DNA of 64,000 nucleotides, from positions 62,001-126,000 of the forward strand of contig JAWODW010000097.1 in NCBI GenBank assembly GCA_046483065.1, given 5' to 3'. This DNA is from JAWVYT01 sp046483065 (GTDB taxonomy: Bacteria; Gemmatimonadota; Gemmatimonadetes; Longimicrobiales; RSA9). The position numbers were made by a program, and so were the translations under genes. The notes under the pieces are model-generated. The model ran no database searches. It was not told where the DNA came from and was given only the letters and a program-made list of their open reading frames with translations. The first letter of the stretch is position 1, and each line of letters starts with the position of its first letter. Shown one piece after another: positions 1-8,836 of the stretch.

Positions 1-699
1 GCAATACTGAAGGCGGAGCGGCGGGAGACGACGGGCGGAGGTGCCGCGCGTCGCATGCGCCGCGATGGGAAGATCCCGGCGGTCGTGTACGGTCGGGGCG
101 AGGAGACTCGCCCGCTGACGCTGGACGCGCACGACTTCCAGGTGCTGGTGAAGCATCACTCACTGGACACCACGCTGGTGGACCTGGACATCGAGGGGGA
201 GGGTGAGCCGGTCCAGACGCTGGTCGTCGAGATCCAGGCGCACCCGTACAAGCCCGAGGTCCTGCACGTGGACTTCCAGCAGATCCATGCGGGTGAGATG
301 GTTACCGTGGAGGTGCCGATCAACCTGGTGGGCACGCCGGAAGGAGTCCGCGAGGGCGGCGTGCTGCAGCAGGTGATGCACGTGGTGGAGCTGGACTGCG
401 CCGTGGAAGCGATCCCGGAGGACTTCGAGGTCGACGTGAGTGAGCTGCTCATCGGCGACTCCGTCCATATCTCCGACCTGCACGTTCCGGAGGGCGTGGA
501 GATCCACGTCGATCCGAGCCGGACCGTCTGCACGGTGGCTGCTCCGACGATCCTGGAGCTGCCGGAAGAAGAGGAAGAGGAGCTGGAGCCGGAGCTCATC
601 GGCGAGGAAGGCGAGGAGCTCGAGGAAGGCGAGGAGCCGACGGCCGAGGCCGGCGAGGAGGAAGCCGAGCCGGAGGACGAAGCCGAAGAAGAAGAGTAG
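1..699 (+). CDS. rplY: 50S ribosomal protein L25/general stress protein Ctc (5' partial)
   Basis: Binds 5S rRNA in the large ribosomal subunit. The frame is open from base 1, and its first codons read ILKAERRETTGGGAARR, the usual N-terminus of the Ctc-type L25, so the real start lies just left of the window and the ATG at 55 is internal. The L25 beta-barrel (GKIPAVVYGRG near the start) is followed by the TL5/Ctc C-terminal domain (VDFQQIHAGEMVTVEVPI) and then a very acidic Glu-rich tail of about 50 residues. Such tails are common in the long Ctc forms. The stop codon abuts the GTG of pth, so the two are probably co-transcribed and coupled. Sure of the family. Confidence 0.93.
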   Translation, partial: AILKAERRETTGGGAARRMRRDGKIPAVVYGRGEETRPLTLDAHDFQVLVKHHSLDTTLVDLDIEGEGEPVQTLVVEIQAHPYKPEVLHVDFQQIHAGEMVTVEVPINLVGTPEGVREGGVLQQVMHVVELDCAVEAIPEDFEVDVSELLIGDSVHISDLHVPEGVEIHVDPSRTVCTVAAPTILELPEEEEEELEPELIGEEGEELEEGEEPTAEAGEEEAEPEDEAEEEE

Positions 700-1263
700 G
701 TGAAAGCCATCTGCGGGCTGGGGAACCCCGGCCCGGAGTACGAAGCTACCCGCCACAACGTGGGCTGGTGGCTCGTGGATCGATTGAGTAGCGATTGGGA
801 CTTGGGTCCGTTCCATCGGGATGGGCCCGCCCTGACAGCGCAGGGGGGGGTCGGGGAGGAGTCCGTATTACTGATAAAGCCTCGTACGTTCATGAACCGC
901 AGCGGTGCGGCCCTCGTACCGTTGCGAAACATCCCGGATTTCGACATAACAAAGGACCTGCTGGTGGTCGTGGACGACCTGGCCCTGGACGTCGGGCGGG
1001 TTCGTCTGCGTCCATCCGGCGGCACCGGCGGCCACAACGGCCTGAAGTCGGTGCAGAGGATGTTGGGCACACAGGAGTATCCCCGGTTGCGGATCGGGGT
1101 CGGCACGCCGCCGGAGGGAGTGGATGCGGCGGACTGGGTGCTTTCGCCGTTCGACCCGGAGGACGAAGACATCGTGGTCGGGCTGCTGCCGGAGCTGGTG
1201 GACGCAGTACGAGTATGGATGGAAGCAGGAACGGAGGCGGCAATGAGCCGCTACAACCGATAA
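700..1263 (+). CDS. pth: peptidyl-tRNA hydrolase
   Basis: Cytoplasmic enzyme that cleaves peptidyl-tRNA released from stalled ribosomes, recycling the tRNA. The protein has 187 residues, the family's usual size. The N-terminus KAICGLGNPGPEYEATRHNVG holds the conserved Asn and catalytic His (RHN). Further motifs are KPRTFMNRSG, VVDDLALDVGRVRLR and GGTGGHNGLKS. Translation starts at a GTG directly after the L25 stop. The L25-pth pairing is common in bacteria, which supports both calls. Confidence 0.96.
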   Translation: MKAICGLGNPGPEYEATRHNVGWWLVDRLSSDWDLGPFHRDGPALTAQGGVGEESVLLIKPRTFMNRSGAALVPLRNIPDFDITKDLLVVVDDLALDVGRVRLRPSGGTGGHNGLKSVQRMLGTQEYPRLRIGVGTPPEGVDAADWVLSPFDPEDEDIVVGLLPELVDAVRVWMEAGTEAAMSRYNR

Positions 1264-1278
1264 ACAACGGAGGCGCAG

Positions 1279-3405
1279 GTGACTGAACTGGTAGCTTGGA
1301 CTCAATGGGCGCCGTTACTCGGGCTCGTGGGTCTTCTGGTCGCGCTGGGCTTGTATTTCTACGTGCGTGGGCAGTCCACGGGCACGGACCTGATGCGCGA
1401 TCTGGCCGACCAGATCCACAGCGGAGCGATGGCCTTTCTCAAACGGGAGTACACCGTTCTGGCGGTGTTCGTGGTGGTGGTCGCCATCCTGTTGTGGTGG
1501 GCCATCGGCACGTACACGGCGGGGGCGTACCTGACGGGAGCCCTGAGCTCGGTGCTGGCGGGACTCTTCGGAATGGAGGCGGCGACCCGGGCGAACGTCC
1601 GGACATCGGCAGCCGCGTCGGAGTCCGGGCAGGGCAAGGCACTGCGCGTGTCGTTCTTCGGCGCGTCCGTGATGGGTCTGGCGGTGGCGTCGCTGGGCCT
1701 GGTCGGCGTGGGGCTCTGGTACTGGCTGATGGGCGCCTCGGCGATCACGGCCCTGGACTTCCGCACCTTTGCGGAGGTCATCAGCGGGTACGCCATGGGC
1801 GCGAGCTCCATCGCTCTGTTCGCGCGTGTGGGCGGCGGGATCTACACCAAGGCCGCCGACGTGGGCGCGGACCTGGTGGGGAAGATCGAGGCGGGGATCC
1901 CGGAAGACGACCCCCGGAACCCGGCCACCATCGCCGACAACGTGGGCGACAATGTGGGGGACGTGGCCGGGATGGGCGCGGACATCTTCGAAAGCTACGT
2001 GGCCAGCGTGATCGCCACCATCGCCATCGGCGCGTCGAGCGCCATGTTCGCGCCGAACCGTGCGGAGGCCATCGCGCTCCCGCTCCTGATCATCATGCTC
2101 GGGCTGATCGCGTCGCTCGTGGGGATCGCCCTCATGAAGGTGTTCGAGCGGAGCGACCCGGCGGCGGCGCTGCGGAACATGACGTTCGTGGCCGCGGGAC
2201 TGTTCCTGATCATGGCCTACTTCGCCGTGAAGGGGATGGGCTTCGACATGTTCGATCCGGTGGCGCAGCGGCAGCTGAGCCCCATGGGGCCGTTCTGGGC
2301 GATCCTGGCGGGTACCTTCGTCGGGATCTTCATCGGGCTGGCCACCGAGTACTACACGGCGGCCGCTCCGATCCGGAAGATCGCTTCGGCCAGTGAGACG
2401 GGTGCGGCGACGAACATCATCCGGGGCCTCGCGGTGGGCATGGAGTCCACGGTGGTTCCGGTGCTGCTCATCGCCGCGGCCATCGGGGTCTCTTACTTCT
2501 TCAGCGGCCTGTACGGCATCGGCATCGCCGCGGTCGGGATGCTGGCCACGGTGGGCGTGACCATGTCCGTGGACGCGTACGGCCCCATTGCTGACAACGC
2601 CGGCGGGATCAGCGAGATGGCCGGGCTGGGTCCGGAGGTGCGGAGCATCACCGACAGCCTGGACTCCATCGGGAACACCACGGCGGCCATGGGGAAGGGC
2701 TTCGCCATCGGCTCGGCGGCGCTGACGGCGCTGGCGCTCTTCAGCGCCTACGCCACGGCCGTGGGGATCGAGCAGGAAGGGCTGAACATCGTGAACCCCG
2801 AGGTGACCATCGGGCTGCTCATCGGCGGCACGCTGGTCTTCTTCATCGCGGCCCTGACCATGACCGCCGTCGGCCGCGCCGCCGGCGGGATGGTGGACGA
2901 GGTCCGACGGCAGTTCAGGGAGATGCCGGGGATCATGGACGGCACGCAGAAGCCCGACAGCAAGCGGTGCGTGGACATCTCGACGCGGGCGGCACTGCGG
3001 GAGATGATCCTGCCCGGGCTGACGGCCGTGCTGGCGCCCGTGGTGGTGGGCTACTTCAGCATCCTGGCGCTGGGCGGCCTGCTGGCCGGGGCCGTTGTAA
3101 CAGGGGTGCTGATGGCGCTCTTCATGGCCAATGCCGGCGGTGCGTGGGACAACGCCAAGAAGTACATCGAGGGCGGCGCCCACGGCGGAAAGGGCTCCGA
3201 CCCGCACAAGGCGGCGGTGGTCGGCGACACGGTGGGCGATCCCTTCAAGGACACGTCCGGGCCGTCGCTGAATATCCTGATCAAGCTCATGGGCGTGGTG
3301 TCGTTGGTGCTGGCGCCGTGGTTCGTGCGGGTGCACGAGACCGACGCCGACGTGGGCACACTTATCGAGAGCGCGAAACAGCTGCTGGGGGCGTTCCTCG
3401 GCTGA
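1279..3405 (+). CDS. hppA: membrane-bound ion-pumping pyrophosphatase
   Basis: Integral membrane pump that couples pyrophosphate hydrolysis to H+ (or Na+) export. The 708 residues and multiple membrane segments are typical. The substrate site is clear: DVGADLVGKIEAGIPEDD from residue 194, then DNVGDNVGDVAGMGADIFES. A second cluster with GDTVGDPFKDTSGPS lies near the C-terminus. In GNTTAAMGKGFA (from residue 465) the position that separates K+-dependent from K+-independent enzymes is Ala469. By family rule this predicts a K+-dependent pump; I cannot decide H+ versus Na+. Starts at GTG 1279 behind GGAGG, 15 bases after pth. A perfect hairpin follows at 3427-3458. Confidence 0.96.
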   Translation: MTELVAWTQWAPLLGLVGLLVALGLYFYVRGQSTGTDLMRDLADQIHSGAMAFLKREYTVLAVFVVVVAILLWWAIGTYTAGAYLTGALSSVLAGLFGMEAATRANVRTSAAASESGQGKALRVSFFGASVMGLAVASLGLVGVGLWYWLMGASAITALDFRTFAEVISGYAMGASSIALFARVGGGIYTKAADVGADLVGKIEAGIPEDDPRNPATIADNVGDNVGDVAGMGADIFESYVASVIATIAIGASSAMFAPNRAEAIALPLLIIMLGLIASLVGIALMKVFERSDPAAALRNMTFVAAGLFLIMAYFAVKGMGFDMFDPVAQRQLSPMGPFWAILAGTFVGIFIGLATEYYTAAAPIRKIASASETGAATNIIRGLAVGMESTVVPVLLIAAAIGVSYFFSGLYGIGIAAVGMLATVGVTMSVDAYGPIADNAGGISEMAGLGPEVRSITDSLDSIGNTTAAMGKGFAIGSAALTALALFSAYATAVGIEQEGLNIVNPEVTIGLLIGGTLVFFIAALTMTAVGRAAGGMVDEVRRQFREMPGIMDGTQKPDSKRCVDISTRAALREMILPGLTAVLAPVVVGYFSILALGGLLAGAVVTGVLMALFMANAGGAWDNAKKYIEGGAHGGKGSDPHKAAVVGDTVGDPFKDTSGPSLNILIKLMGVVSLVLAPWFVRVHETDADVGTLIESAKQLLGAFLG

Positions 3406-3426
3406 TCGTTTCGAGCGGTACGGAAC

Positions 3427-3458
3427 GGAAACGGCCCCGCCCCGGCGGGGCCGTTTCC
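3427..3458. terminator. perfect 15-bp hairpin after hppA
   Basis: Inverted repeat with arms GGAAACGGCCCCGCC and its exact complement around a 2-base loop. It lies 21 bases after the hppA stop. No long T-run follows on either strand apart from the Ts within the 3' arm. Most likely the transcription terminator of the L25-pth-hppA unit. Confidence 0.75.
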
Positions 3459-3526
3459 ATTTGGGGCGCTATGAGTGACGCCAGAATGAGTGACATCAGA
3501 GCTAGAGGGAAGGGGGAGAGACCGTC

Positions 3527-4729
3527 GTGATGGATCGCTCGTTTCACTCCGCCATCGACTTCGCCGCCGAGCTGATTCGGATCCCGAGCCCGTCCGGCGG
3601 CGAGGAGGCTGTGGCCCGGCGGGTGGTGACGGAGCTCGAGCGTCTGGGCTTCGATGACGCGTGGACCGACGACGTCGGCAACGCCATCGGCGTGATCCGG
3701 GGCCGGGGTCGGGCCGCGCCGGTCATGCTCAGCAGCCACCTCGACGTGGTGGATGCCGGCGACGAGGCGGAGTGGGAGCACCCGCCGTACTCCGGCGTGG
3801 TGGCGGACGGCTATCTCCACGGCCGCGGTGCCATGGACATTAAAGGCCCCCTGGCGCTTCAGACGTATGCCGCCGCCCGGTTCGTGGACCCCCGTCCGCC
3901 GGGCGACCTGGTGGTGGCCCATACCGTGTTCGAGGAGCGCGGCGGCTGGGGGATGGCCCACTTCCTCACCGAGAGCGGGATCCGGCCGGGTGCTGTGGTG
4001 ATCGGCGAGTCCACCGGTGGGGACATCTGCATCGGTCACCGGGGTCGCGCCGAGGTGCTGGTGGAGGTGCGCGGTGCAGCGGGCCACGCCAGCGAGCCGG
4101 AGCGGGCACGGAACGCGCTGGCCGGCGCGGGCCCCGTGCTGGACGCGGTCGCCGGCTTCGCCCGGGACCGGCTGGCGGACGAGGACCCGGTGCTGGGCCG
4201 GTCCACCATCACGGCCACCGACGTGTTCGGGGAGCCGGCGAGCCGGAACGTCATCCCGGACCGGATGGTGGTGGTCCTGGACTGGCGCGTGCTGCCCGGC
4301 CGGACCCCGGAGGACTCCCTGGACGCGCTGCGGAACCACCTCGCCGCGGAGCTCCAGCTGCCGGACGGCCTGGAGTGGGACGCGCGCTATTCCACCGAGG
4401 TGCAACGGAGCTGGACGGGGGAGGAGTCGGTCCGGAAACTCTTCGGTGGCGGGTTCCTTATGGAGCCGGGCCACCCCGTGGTACGGTCGGCGGTGGCCGC
4501 GGTAGCCAGCGCCACGGGTCGGGAGCCGGGGGTACGGCCGTGGCGGTTCGCCACCGATGGTCGGCACACCCACGGCGAGTACGGGATCCCGACGATCGGG
4601 TACGCGCCCGGAGAAGAGCGGCACGCCCACACGAACGTGGAGCGGCTGGAGTTGAGCGCGGCCGAAGCGGTGTACGACGCGTACCCGGCGCTGATCCGGG
4701 CGCTCTTCGATACCCTAGGTTCGGGCTGA
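3527..4729 (+). CDS. M20-family metallopeptidase/deacylase
   Basis: Zinc-dependent amidohydrolase of the M20/ArgE-DapE superfamily (400 residues); closest in style to the M20 deacylases and [LysW]-lysine/ornithine hydrolases, exact substrate unknown. The two-metal site is visible: SSHLD (His71, Asp73), GRGAMDIKG (Asp104 bridging), FEERGG (Glu136/137, catalytic base and ligand), IGES (Glu161) and a C-terminal RHTHGE. The dimerisation domain lies in the middle. Tandem GTG (3527) and ATG (3530) both sit behind AGGGAAGGGGGAGAG; either could be the start. Monocistronic, downstream of the hppA terminator, convergent with the DinB gene. Confidence 0.88.
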   Translation: MMDRSFHSAIDFAAELIRIPSPSGGEEAVARRVVTELERLGFDDAWTDDVGNAIGVIRGRGRAAPVMLSSHLDVVDAGDEAEWEHPPYSGVVADGYLHGRGAMDIKGPLALQTYAAARFVDPRPPGDLVVAHTVFEERGGWGMAHFLTESGIRPGAVVIGESTGGDICIGHRGRAEVLVEVRGAAGHASEPERARNALAGAGPVLDAVAGFARDRLADEDPVLGRSTITATDVFGEPASRNVIPDRMVVVLDWRVLPGRTPEDSLDALRNHLAAELQLPDGLEWDARYSTEVQRSWTGEESVRKLFGGGFLMEPGHPVVRSAVAAVASATGREPGVRPWRFATDGRHTHGEYGIPTIGYAPGEERHAHTNVERLELSAAEAVYDAYPALIRALFDTLGSG

Positions 4730-4733
4730 GCCG

Positions 4734-5246
4734 TCAGTCGCCCTGAATCATCCGGGTCAGCGCCGGCACGTGGCCGGTGAGGCGAGCGTAGAGCGTGGCC
4801 TGGCCGCGGTGATACTCTTCGTGGCCGATGTGGTGGTTCAGCCAGGTCAGCCGGACCGCCGGCTCGCCGTTGAACTGGAGGATCGGGCGCGCTATCAGAT
4901 CGGGGCCCGCGTCCCGGATCCGGCGGATCCCGTCGTCGAGCTGGTCGCGCAGGAGATCGAGCCACGCCCCCGGCTCTGCGGTCTCGGGGATACGGGTCGC
5001 GTGCTCACGGATGTGGTCCGGGTACCCCTGTCGGGTGAAATCGCCGGCCGGGTCGGTCAGCTCGCCCACGGCCATGGCGGCGGCCTGGAGGACGTGGCGA
5101 GCCAGTTCGCTCAGGTCGCGGTTCTCCGGCGTGGGGCGGAAGCCCCAGTCGCCGGCCGGGATGTTCGCCGCCTCGGCAATGAAGCCCTGTCGAGCGTACC
5201 GCCAGGCGTCCAGGGTCTCGTCCAGCAGGGTGGCCATCTCGGGCAT
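4734..5246 (-). CDS. DinB-family protein
   Basis: Four-helix-bundle protein of the DinB/YfiT-like superfamily, whose members bind a metal through three histidines and are often thiol-dependent transferases; actual substrate unknown. 170 residues starting MPEMATLLDE. The His motif HHIGHEEYHRGQ near the C-terminus and an upstream LARHVLQ supply the likely triad. The ATG at 5246 has GGAGAG upstream; the frame stays open further upstream but would run into ychF on the other strand, so the short start was chosen. It is divergent from ychF, and its stop lies 4 bases from that of the M20 gene. Confidence 0.85.
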   Translation of the reverse strand: MPEMATLLDETLDAWRYARQGFIAEAANIPAGDWGFRPTPENRDLSELARHVLQAAAMAVGELTDPAGDFTRQGYPDHIREHATRIPETAEPGAWLDLLRDQLDDGIRRIRDAGPDLIARPILQFNGEPAVRLTWLNHHIGHEEYHRGQATLYARLTGHVPALTRMIQGD

Positions 5247-5337
5247 GGCAGACTCTCCGGCGCACAAAGGGAACAGACTCGGGTAATGTAGCCCGCACCG
5301 GGACCGAACGGAAACGATCGAGGACGTGACGCGATAG

Positions 5338-6453
5338 ATGCCGAACCTGAAGCTGGGGATCGTCGGACTGCCGAACGTCGGCAAGTCCACACTGTTCAAC
5401 GCACTGACGGAGGCCGGAGCAGACGCGGCCAACTACCCGTTCTGCACCGTGGACCCGAACGTGGGCGTGGTGGAGGTCCCGGATCCGCGCCTGGACTTCC
5501 TCTTCGAGCACTCCCCGGCCCGGGAGCGGGTGCCCGCCACCGTCACGTTCGTGGATATCGCCGGGCTGGTGGAAGGCGCCTCGCACGGCGAGGGGCTCGG
5601 GAACAAATTCCTGGCGAACATCCGGGAGGTGCACGCCATCGTCCACGTGGTCCGCTGCTTCGACGATCCCGATATCGCCCACGTGCTGGGCGAGGTGGAC
5701 CCCGTGCGAGACCGGGAGATCATCAATACCGAGTTGGCGCTGGCCGACCTCCAGAAGCTGGAGAAGCGGCGCGAGAAGGTGGAGAAGACGGCTCGCAGCG
5801 GGGACAAGGATGCCCGGGCGGAGCTCCAGCTCCTCGATCGCCTCATCGCCGTCCTCGCCGAGGGTGACCCGGCCCGGCTCGTCCCGCCGCAGAACGACGG
5901 GGAAGACCGGCTCATCCGGGGCTACCAGCTCCTGACGGAGAAGCCCGAGCTCTACGTGGCCAACGTCACGGAGGAGGAGTTCCTCGGCGATCCGGACCAG
6001 AACGCCCACGTGCAGGCGCTGAAGGACGCCATTGAAGACGACCACGAGCCCGCCGAGGTGGTGGAGCTCGCCGCCCGGCTCGAGGCCGAGCTCCTGGCGC
6101 TGGACGCCCACGAGCGTCGCCAGTACCTGGACGAGCTCGACCTCCACGAGCCCGGGCTCTACCGCCTGATCCGGGCGGGGTACCGGCTCCTGGGACTCAT
6201 CAGCTTCTTCACGACCGGCGAGAAGCAGGCCCGGGCGTGGACCATCCAAGAGGGGGTCACGGCGCCGGAGGCCGCCGGCGAGATCCACACCGACTTCCAG
6301 CGCGGGTTCATCCGCGCCGAGACCATCGGTTGGGAAGACTTCCAGCGCGTGGGCTCGGAGAAGGCCGCCCGCGACCGGGGTCTCATCCGCAGCGAGGGCA
6401 GGGACTACGTGCTACAGGATGGCGACGTGATCCTGTTCCGGTTCAACGTGTAG
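5338..6453 (+). CDS. ychF: redox-regulated ATPase YchF (OLA1-type)
   Basis: Obg-related P-loop NTPase that hydrolyses ATP rather than GTP and associates with ribosomes. 371 residues, near the family norm. P-loop GLPNVGKST at residues 10-18; switch motif DIAGLVEGASHGEGLG. The usual NKxD specificity motif is replaced by NVTEEE, which fits the ATP preference of the family. A coiled-coil insertion (LQKLEKRREKVEK) and the C-terminal TGS domain (FFTTGEKQARAWTIQEG, ending DGDVILFRFNV) are present. The 3' end is intact and lies 62 bases from the integrated element's integrase stop. Confidence 0.97.
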   Translation: MPNLKLGIVGLPNVGKSTLFNALTEAGADAANYPFCTVDPNVGVVEVPDPRLDFLFEHSPARERVPATVTFVDIAGLVEGASHGEGLGNKFLANIREVHAIVHVVRCFDDPDIAHVLGEVDPVRDREIINTELALADLQKLEKRREKVEKTARSGDKDARAELQLLDRLIAVLAEGDPARLVPPQNDGEDRLIRGYQLLTEKPELYVANVTEEEFLGDPDQNAHVQALKDAIEDDHEPAEVVELAARLEAELLALDAHERRQYLDELDLHEPGLYRLIRAGYRLLGLISFFTTGEKQARAWTIQEGVTAPEAAGEIHTDFQRGFIRAETIGWEDFQRVGSEKAARDRGLIRSEGRDYVLQDGDVILFRFNV

Positions 6454-6515
6454 GCCGCCCGCCATCCCGTTGAACGACAACGATTTACGGTTTTCGTGTG
6501 TCCAGATTGTGTCCG

Positions 6516-7733
6516 CTACCCACCGTTGACCACCCCCATCATCCGCTCCGCGTCCTCCGACTGATACGCCTCGTGCAACGCTTTGAGGTCGAACCAACCG
6601 CCCACCGCGGCGACGTCCAACGGGGACAGGTCCTTGTGGCGCTGGGCCCATGCACGTCGGAATGCGTGCCAACCGCCCCGGCGGATGTGGGGCAGCTCCG
6701 CGGCCTTCTCGCCACGGCGCAGCCAGTACCCGGCAACCTGCTTGTCGGCGGGGCGCTCCGGGTCGGTGGGGCGGGGGAACAACCACGCATCGCCCACGCG
6801 CTTGGACCGGCGTAGGTAGGCGTTCACCGCGGCGACGGCGGTGGGGCTGATCGGGGCGAACGTTTCCTCGCCCATCTTGTCCCACTCGGCCCGCCACCGG
6901 ATCGCGGCCTTCCACACCTTGAGCGCGTCATCGCCCCGCCCGGCGTCGGCCAGCGCGGTCCGCATGGCGTCCTTGGTCAGCAGGATGTCGCTCACCCGGA
7001 GGTGGGTCAGCGCGGTGATCCGGCGGCCGGTTTCCCACGCCAGCACCAGCAACAACCGGAACCGGCCATCGGGGTCCACGTCGTCGGCCACGTCCAGCAG
7101 CTTCCGGTACCGGTCCTCGCTGATCCGGGGCCGCGCCCGGTGGCGCTTCTTGTAGTCCGGCCGGTACGTGCCGCGGGCCGGGTTGTTGGACAGCAGCGGC
7201 CGGCCATTGGGTTTGAACCCGCACGCCCAGTTGCAGACGGTGGAGAACGTGTCCAGCTCGTTTTTGATCGTGCCGGGGGATGGGCTGTCCGTGGCCCGCC
7301 GGTCGTCGGGGGTCAGGTCCCCATCCGCCCGGGCGTCCGCGTAGTCCCGCGCCGCCGCATCGCCGAACGACGCCACCCGGAACCCGTCCCCGAAGTGGGT
7401 GCGGAACATGGCCATCGTCTTCGACACGTGGTTGTGCCGTGCCGTGGACAGCCGGTCGCCCTTGTGCCGCATGTAGAGGCGGTCGAGTTCGGCCAGCGTC
7501 ACATCATCCGGTCGCCGGCCCGGGTTGATCCGCAGGTCCGCGACCTCCCGGCACAGTGCGCAGGCCAGCGCCTCGGCCTTGTCCCGGTCCGACGTGCCCA
7601 ACGATTTGCGGTCCTTCGACCCGTCGGCCTTCCGGTACTCGCGATAGATGTTGTCGGAGCCGGACCGCTCGTACAGCCGGACACGGACCCCGTGTTCTTC
7701 GACAATGGTGGACCAGCGTTTACGACGTGGCAT
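6516..7733 (-). CDS. tyrosine recombinase/integrase
   Basis: Site-specific recombinase expected to insert and excise the element. 405 residues: N-terminal arm-binding region, SAM-like core-binding domain (about 75-175), catalytic domain (about 195-400). Catalytic residues: Arg238 in ETGRRI, His356 and Arg359 in WHAFRR, and nucleophile Tyr390 in ALHEAY. The position usually His/Lys in the LGH motif is Trp (GGW, residue 380), a variation seen in other members. The ATG at 7733 follows AAGGAGG at ideal spacing; an upstream in-frame start would overlap the preceding gene further. Last gene of a coupled three-gene run and the leftmost gene of the element. Confidence 0.93.
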   Translation of the reverse strand: MPRRKRWSTIVEEHGVRVRLYERSGSDNIYREYRKADGSKDRKSLGTSDRDKAEALACALCREVADLRINPGRRPDDVTLAELDRLYMRHKGDRLSTARHNHVSKTMAMFRTHFGDGFRVASFGDAAARDYADARADGDLTPDDRRATDSPSPGTIKNELDTFSTVCNWACGFKPNGRPLLSNNPARGTYRPDYKKRHRARPRISEDRYRKLLDVADDVDPDGRFRLLLVLAWETGRRITALTHLRVSDILLTKDAMRTALADAGRGDDALKVWKAAIRWRAEWDKMGEETFAPISPTAVAAVNAYLRRSKRVGDAWLFPRPTDPERPADKQVAGYWLRRGEKAAELPHIRRGGWHAFRRAWAQRHKDLSPLDVAAVGGWFDLKALHEAYQSEDAERMMGVVNGG

Positions 7734-7968
7734 CGTTGTCCTCCTTCCGTTCGGCCGCCGCATCCAGCGCATCGGCGGTCGTGGTCAGTTCAACGGCCCG
7801 CGCCCGGCACGCGTTCGCCATCTCGCGGGCGGCGTCGGGCGACACCCGGAACACCCGGGCCAAGCGGTCCTCGATCGTGCGGCGCGGGATGCCGGTGGCG
7901 CGCGCAGCGTCCGCAACGCCGCCCAGCAGGTCCACCGCCATCCGGTACGTGTCGGTAGTGTCGGTCAT
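7720..7968 (-). CDS. small HTH-type protein upstream of the integrase
   Basis: 82 residues, not recognised as a named family. The central part, VADAARATGIPRRTIEDRLARVF, reads as a helix-turn-helix, followed by an alanine-rich helix and an acidic tail. It overlaps the integrase start by 14 bases and its own start overlaps the stop of the preceding gene (ATGA), so the three are translationally coupled. An excisionase or integrase-control role would fit the position, but this is inference only. Confidence 0.7.
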   Translation of the reverse strand: MTDTTDTYRMAVDLLGGVADAARATGIPRRTIEDRLARVFRVSPDAAREMANACRARAVELTTTADALDAAAERKEDNDATS

Positions 7969-8219
7969 CGGGTGGCCTCCCGGCAGTCCTCACACCAGCC
8001 CAGCGGGTCCGGCGCATGGCGGCGCGCCTGGCCGAGCGTAGGGTGCGATACGATCCATCCGTGATCCTCGCAGACGGTGCTCCAGGGGAGCCGGCCGTCA
8101 TCGTCATCGAGCCCCGCCTGGTCATTCCGGTAGACCCCGATCATGGTCCCGGTCTGGTGGGCCTTCCGCAGCTGGACGCAACCGGCGCGGCCGGCGTGTT
8201 GGTAGTTGCGACTCGTCAT
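7965..8219 (-). CDS. hypothetical protein of the integrase operon
   Basis: 84 residues starting MTSRNYQHAGRAGCVQ; family not recognised. Cysteines and histidines are spread so that a small metal site is possible (AGCVQ, TVCEDHGW, GWCEDCRE). The ATG at 8219 has ACGGAGG upstream. It is the first gene downstream of the twin-palindrome operator at 8241-8278, and its stop overlaps the next gene's start by four bases, so it probably leads the integrase operon. Confidence 0.68.
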   Translation of the reverse strand: MTSRNYQHAGRAGCVQLRKAHQTGTMIGVYRNDQAGLDDDDGRLPWSTVCEDHGWIVSHPTLGQARRHAPDPLGWCEDCREATR

Positions 8220-8240
8220 GTTGTCCTCCGTGTTTCGAAT

Positions 8241-8278
8241 TACGTGGCTGTTCCCACGTACGTGGACAGTACCACGTA
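8241..8278. promoter_or_regulatory. twin palindromic operator before the integrase operon
   Basis: Two adjacent 20-bp dyads of the form TACGTGG-N6-CCACGTA occupy 8241-8260 and 8259-8278, with perfect arms and different 6-base centres (CTGTTC, ACAGTA). They share two bases, placing their centres 18 bp apart. They lie 22-59 bases upstream of the ATG at 8219, where its promoter must be. Geometry and perfect symmetry suggest a dimeric repressor site pair; the neighbouring HTH protein (8306-8665) is a candidate binder. Confidence 0.7.
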
Positions 8279-8305
8279 GTCCCGTGAGGCCGCAAGGCCG
8301 GAACA

Positions 8306-8665
8306 TCACCCCGCAAGCGACCGGGCGTCGGCCGCCGGGTCATACCCGATGTCGGGGGTGTCGGAGGTGGAAGGGGTCCGGGGCAGTTCACCGCGGCGGT
8401 ACAACGGGCGGCCGTCGGTGCCGTGGTTGGTGATGCGACCATCGGCGCGCCACGTGCGCAACGTGCGCTCGGTGACGCCGGCGTAGTCGGCCGCGTCGGA
8501 TGGGGTCAGCAGTTCATCGGCCGCCGCTTGGAGCGCGTCGGCCAGGTCGTCGGCGGCGGCTTCAAACGCTTGGGCCGCGGGTGGTGCGTACGGGCGCAGA
8601 TCGGCAGCCCGGCGACGCCACCGCCGGGGAAGCTGCTCGATCGGTCCCATCTCGTTGTGGCCCAT
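8306..8665 (-). CDS. helix-turn-helix (MerR/excisionase-type) DNA-binding protein
   Basis: 119 residues. After a helical Ala-rich N-terminus comes a helix_turn_helix_17-like module, LLTPSDAADYAGVTERTL followed by RTWRADGRI and GRPLYRRGELP, as in excisionases and phage regulators. The gene stops just before the operator at 8241-8278. The ATG at 8665 has no obvious ribosome binding site; an alternative ATG is at 8650. Either an excisionase/directionality factor or the element's repressor; the sequence does not decide. Confidence 0.72.
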   Translation of the reverse strand: MGHNEMGPIEQLPRRWRRRAADLRPYAPPAAQAFEAAADDLADALQAAADELLTPSDAADYAGVTERTLRTWRADGRITNHGTDGRPLYRRGELPRTPSTSDTPDIGYDPAADARSLAG

Positions 8666-8836
8666 GCGCTTACGTTCGGTTCGCCTTCGTGTTCAATGTT
8701 GGGTACCAACGTGTCACGACATCACCCATCCCGTTGTGCCGGAACGAGATGGCGTTGTCCGCTGTGTCCGCTGTGTGTCCATTTCGGGCCTCATCATCAC
8801 GGTACGCCGGCCCCCGGAAAGATTCGCAGCGCGCTG

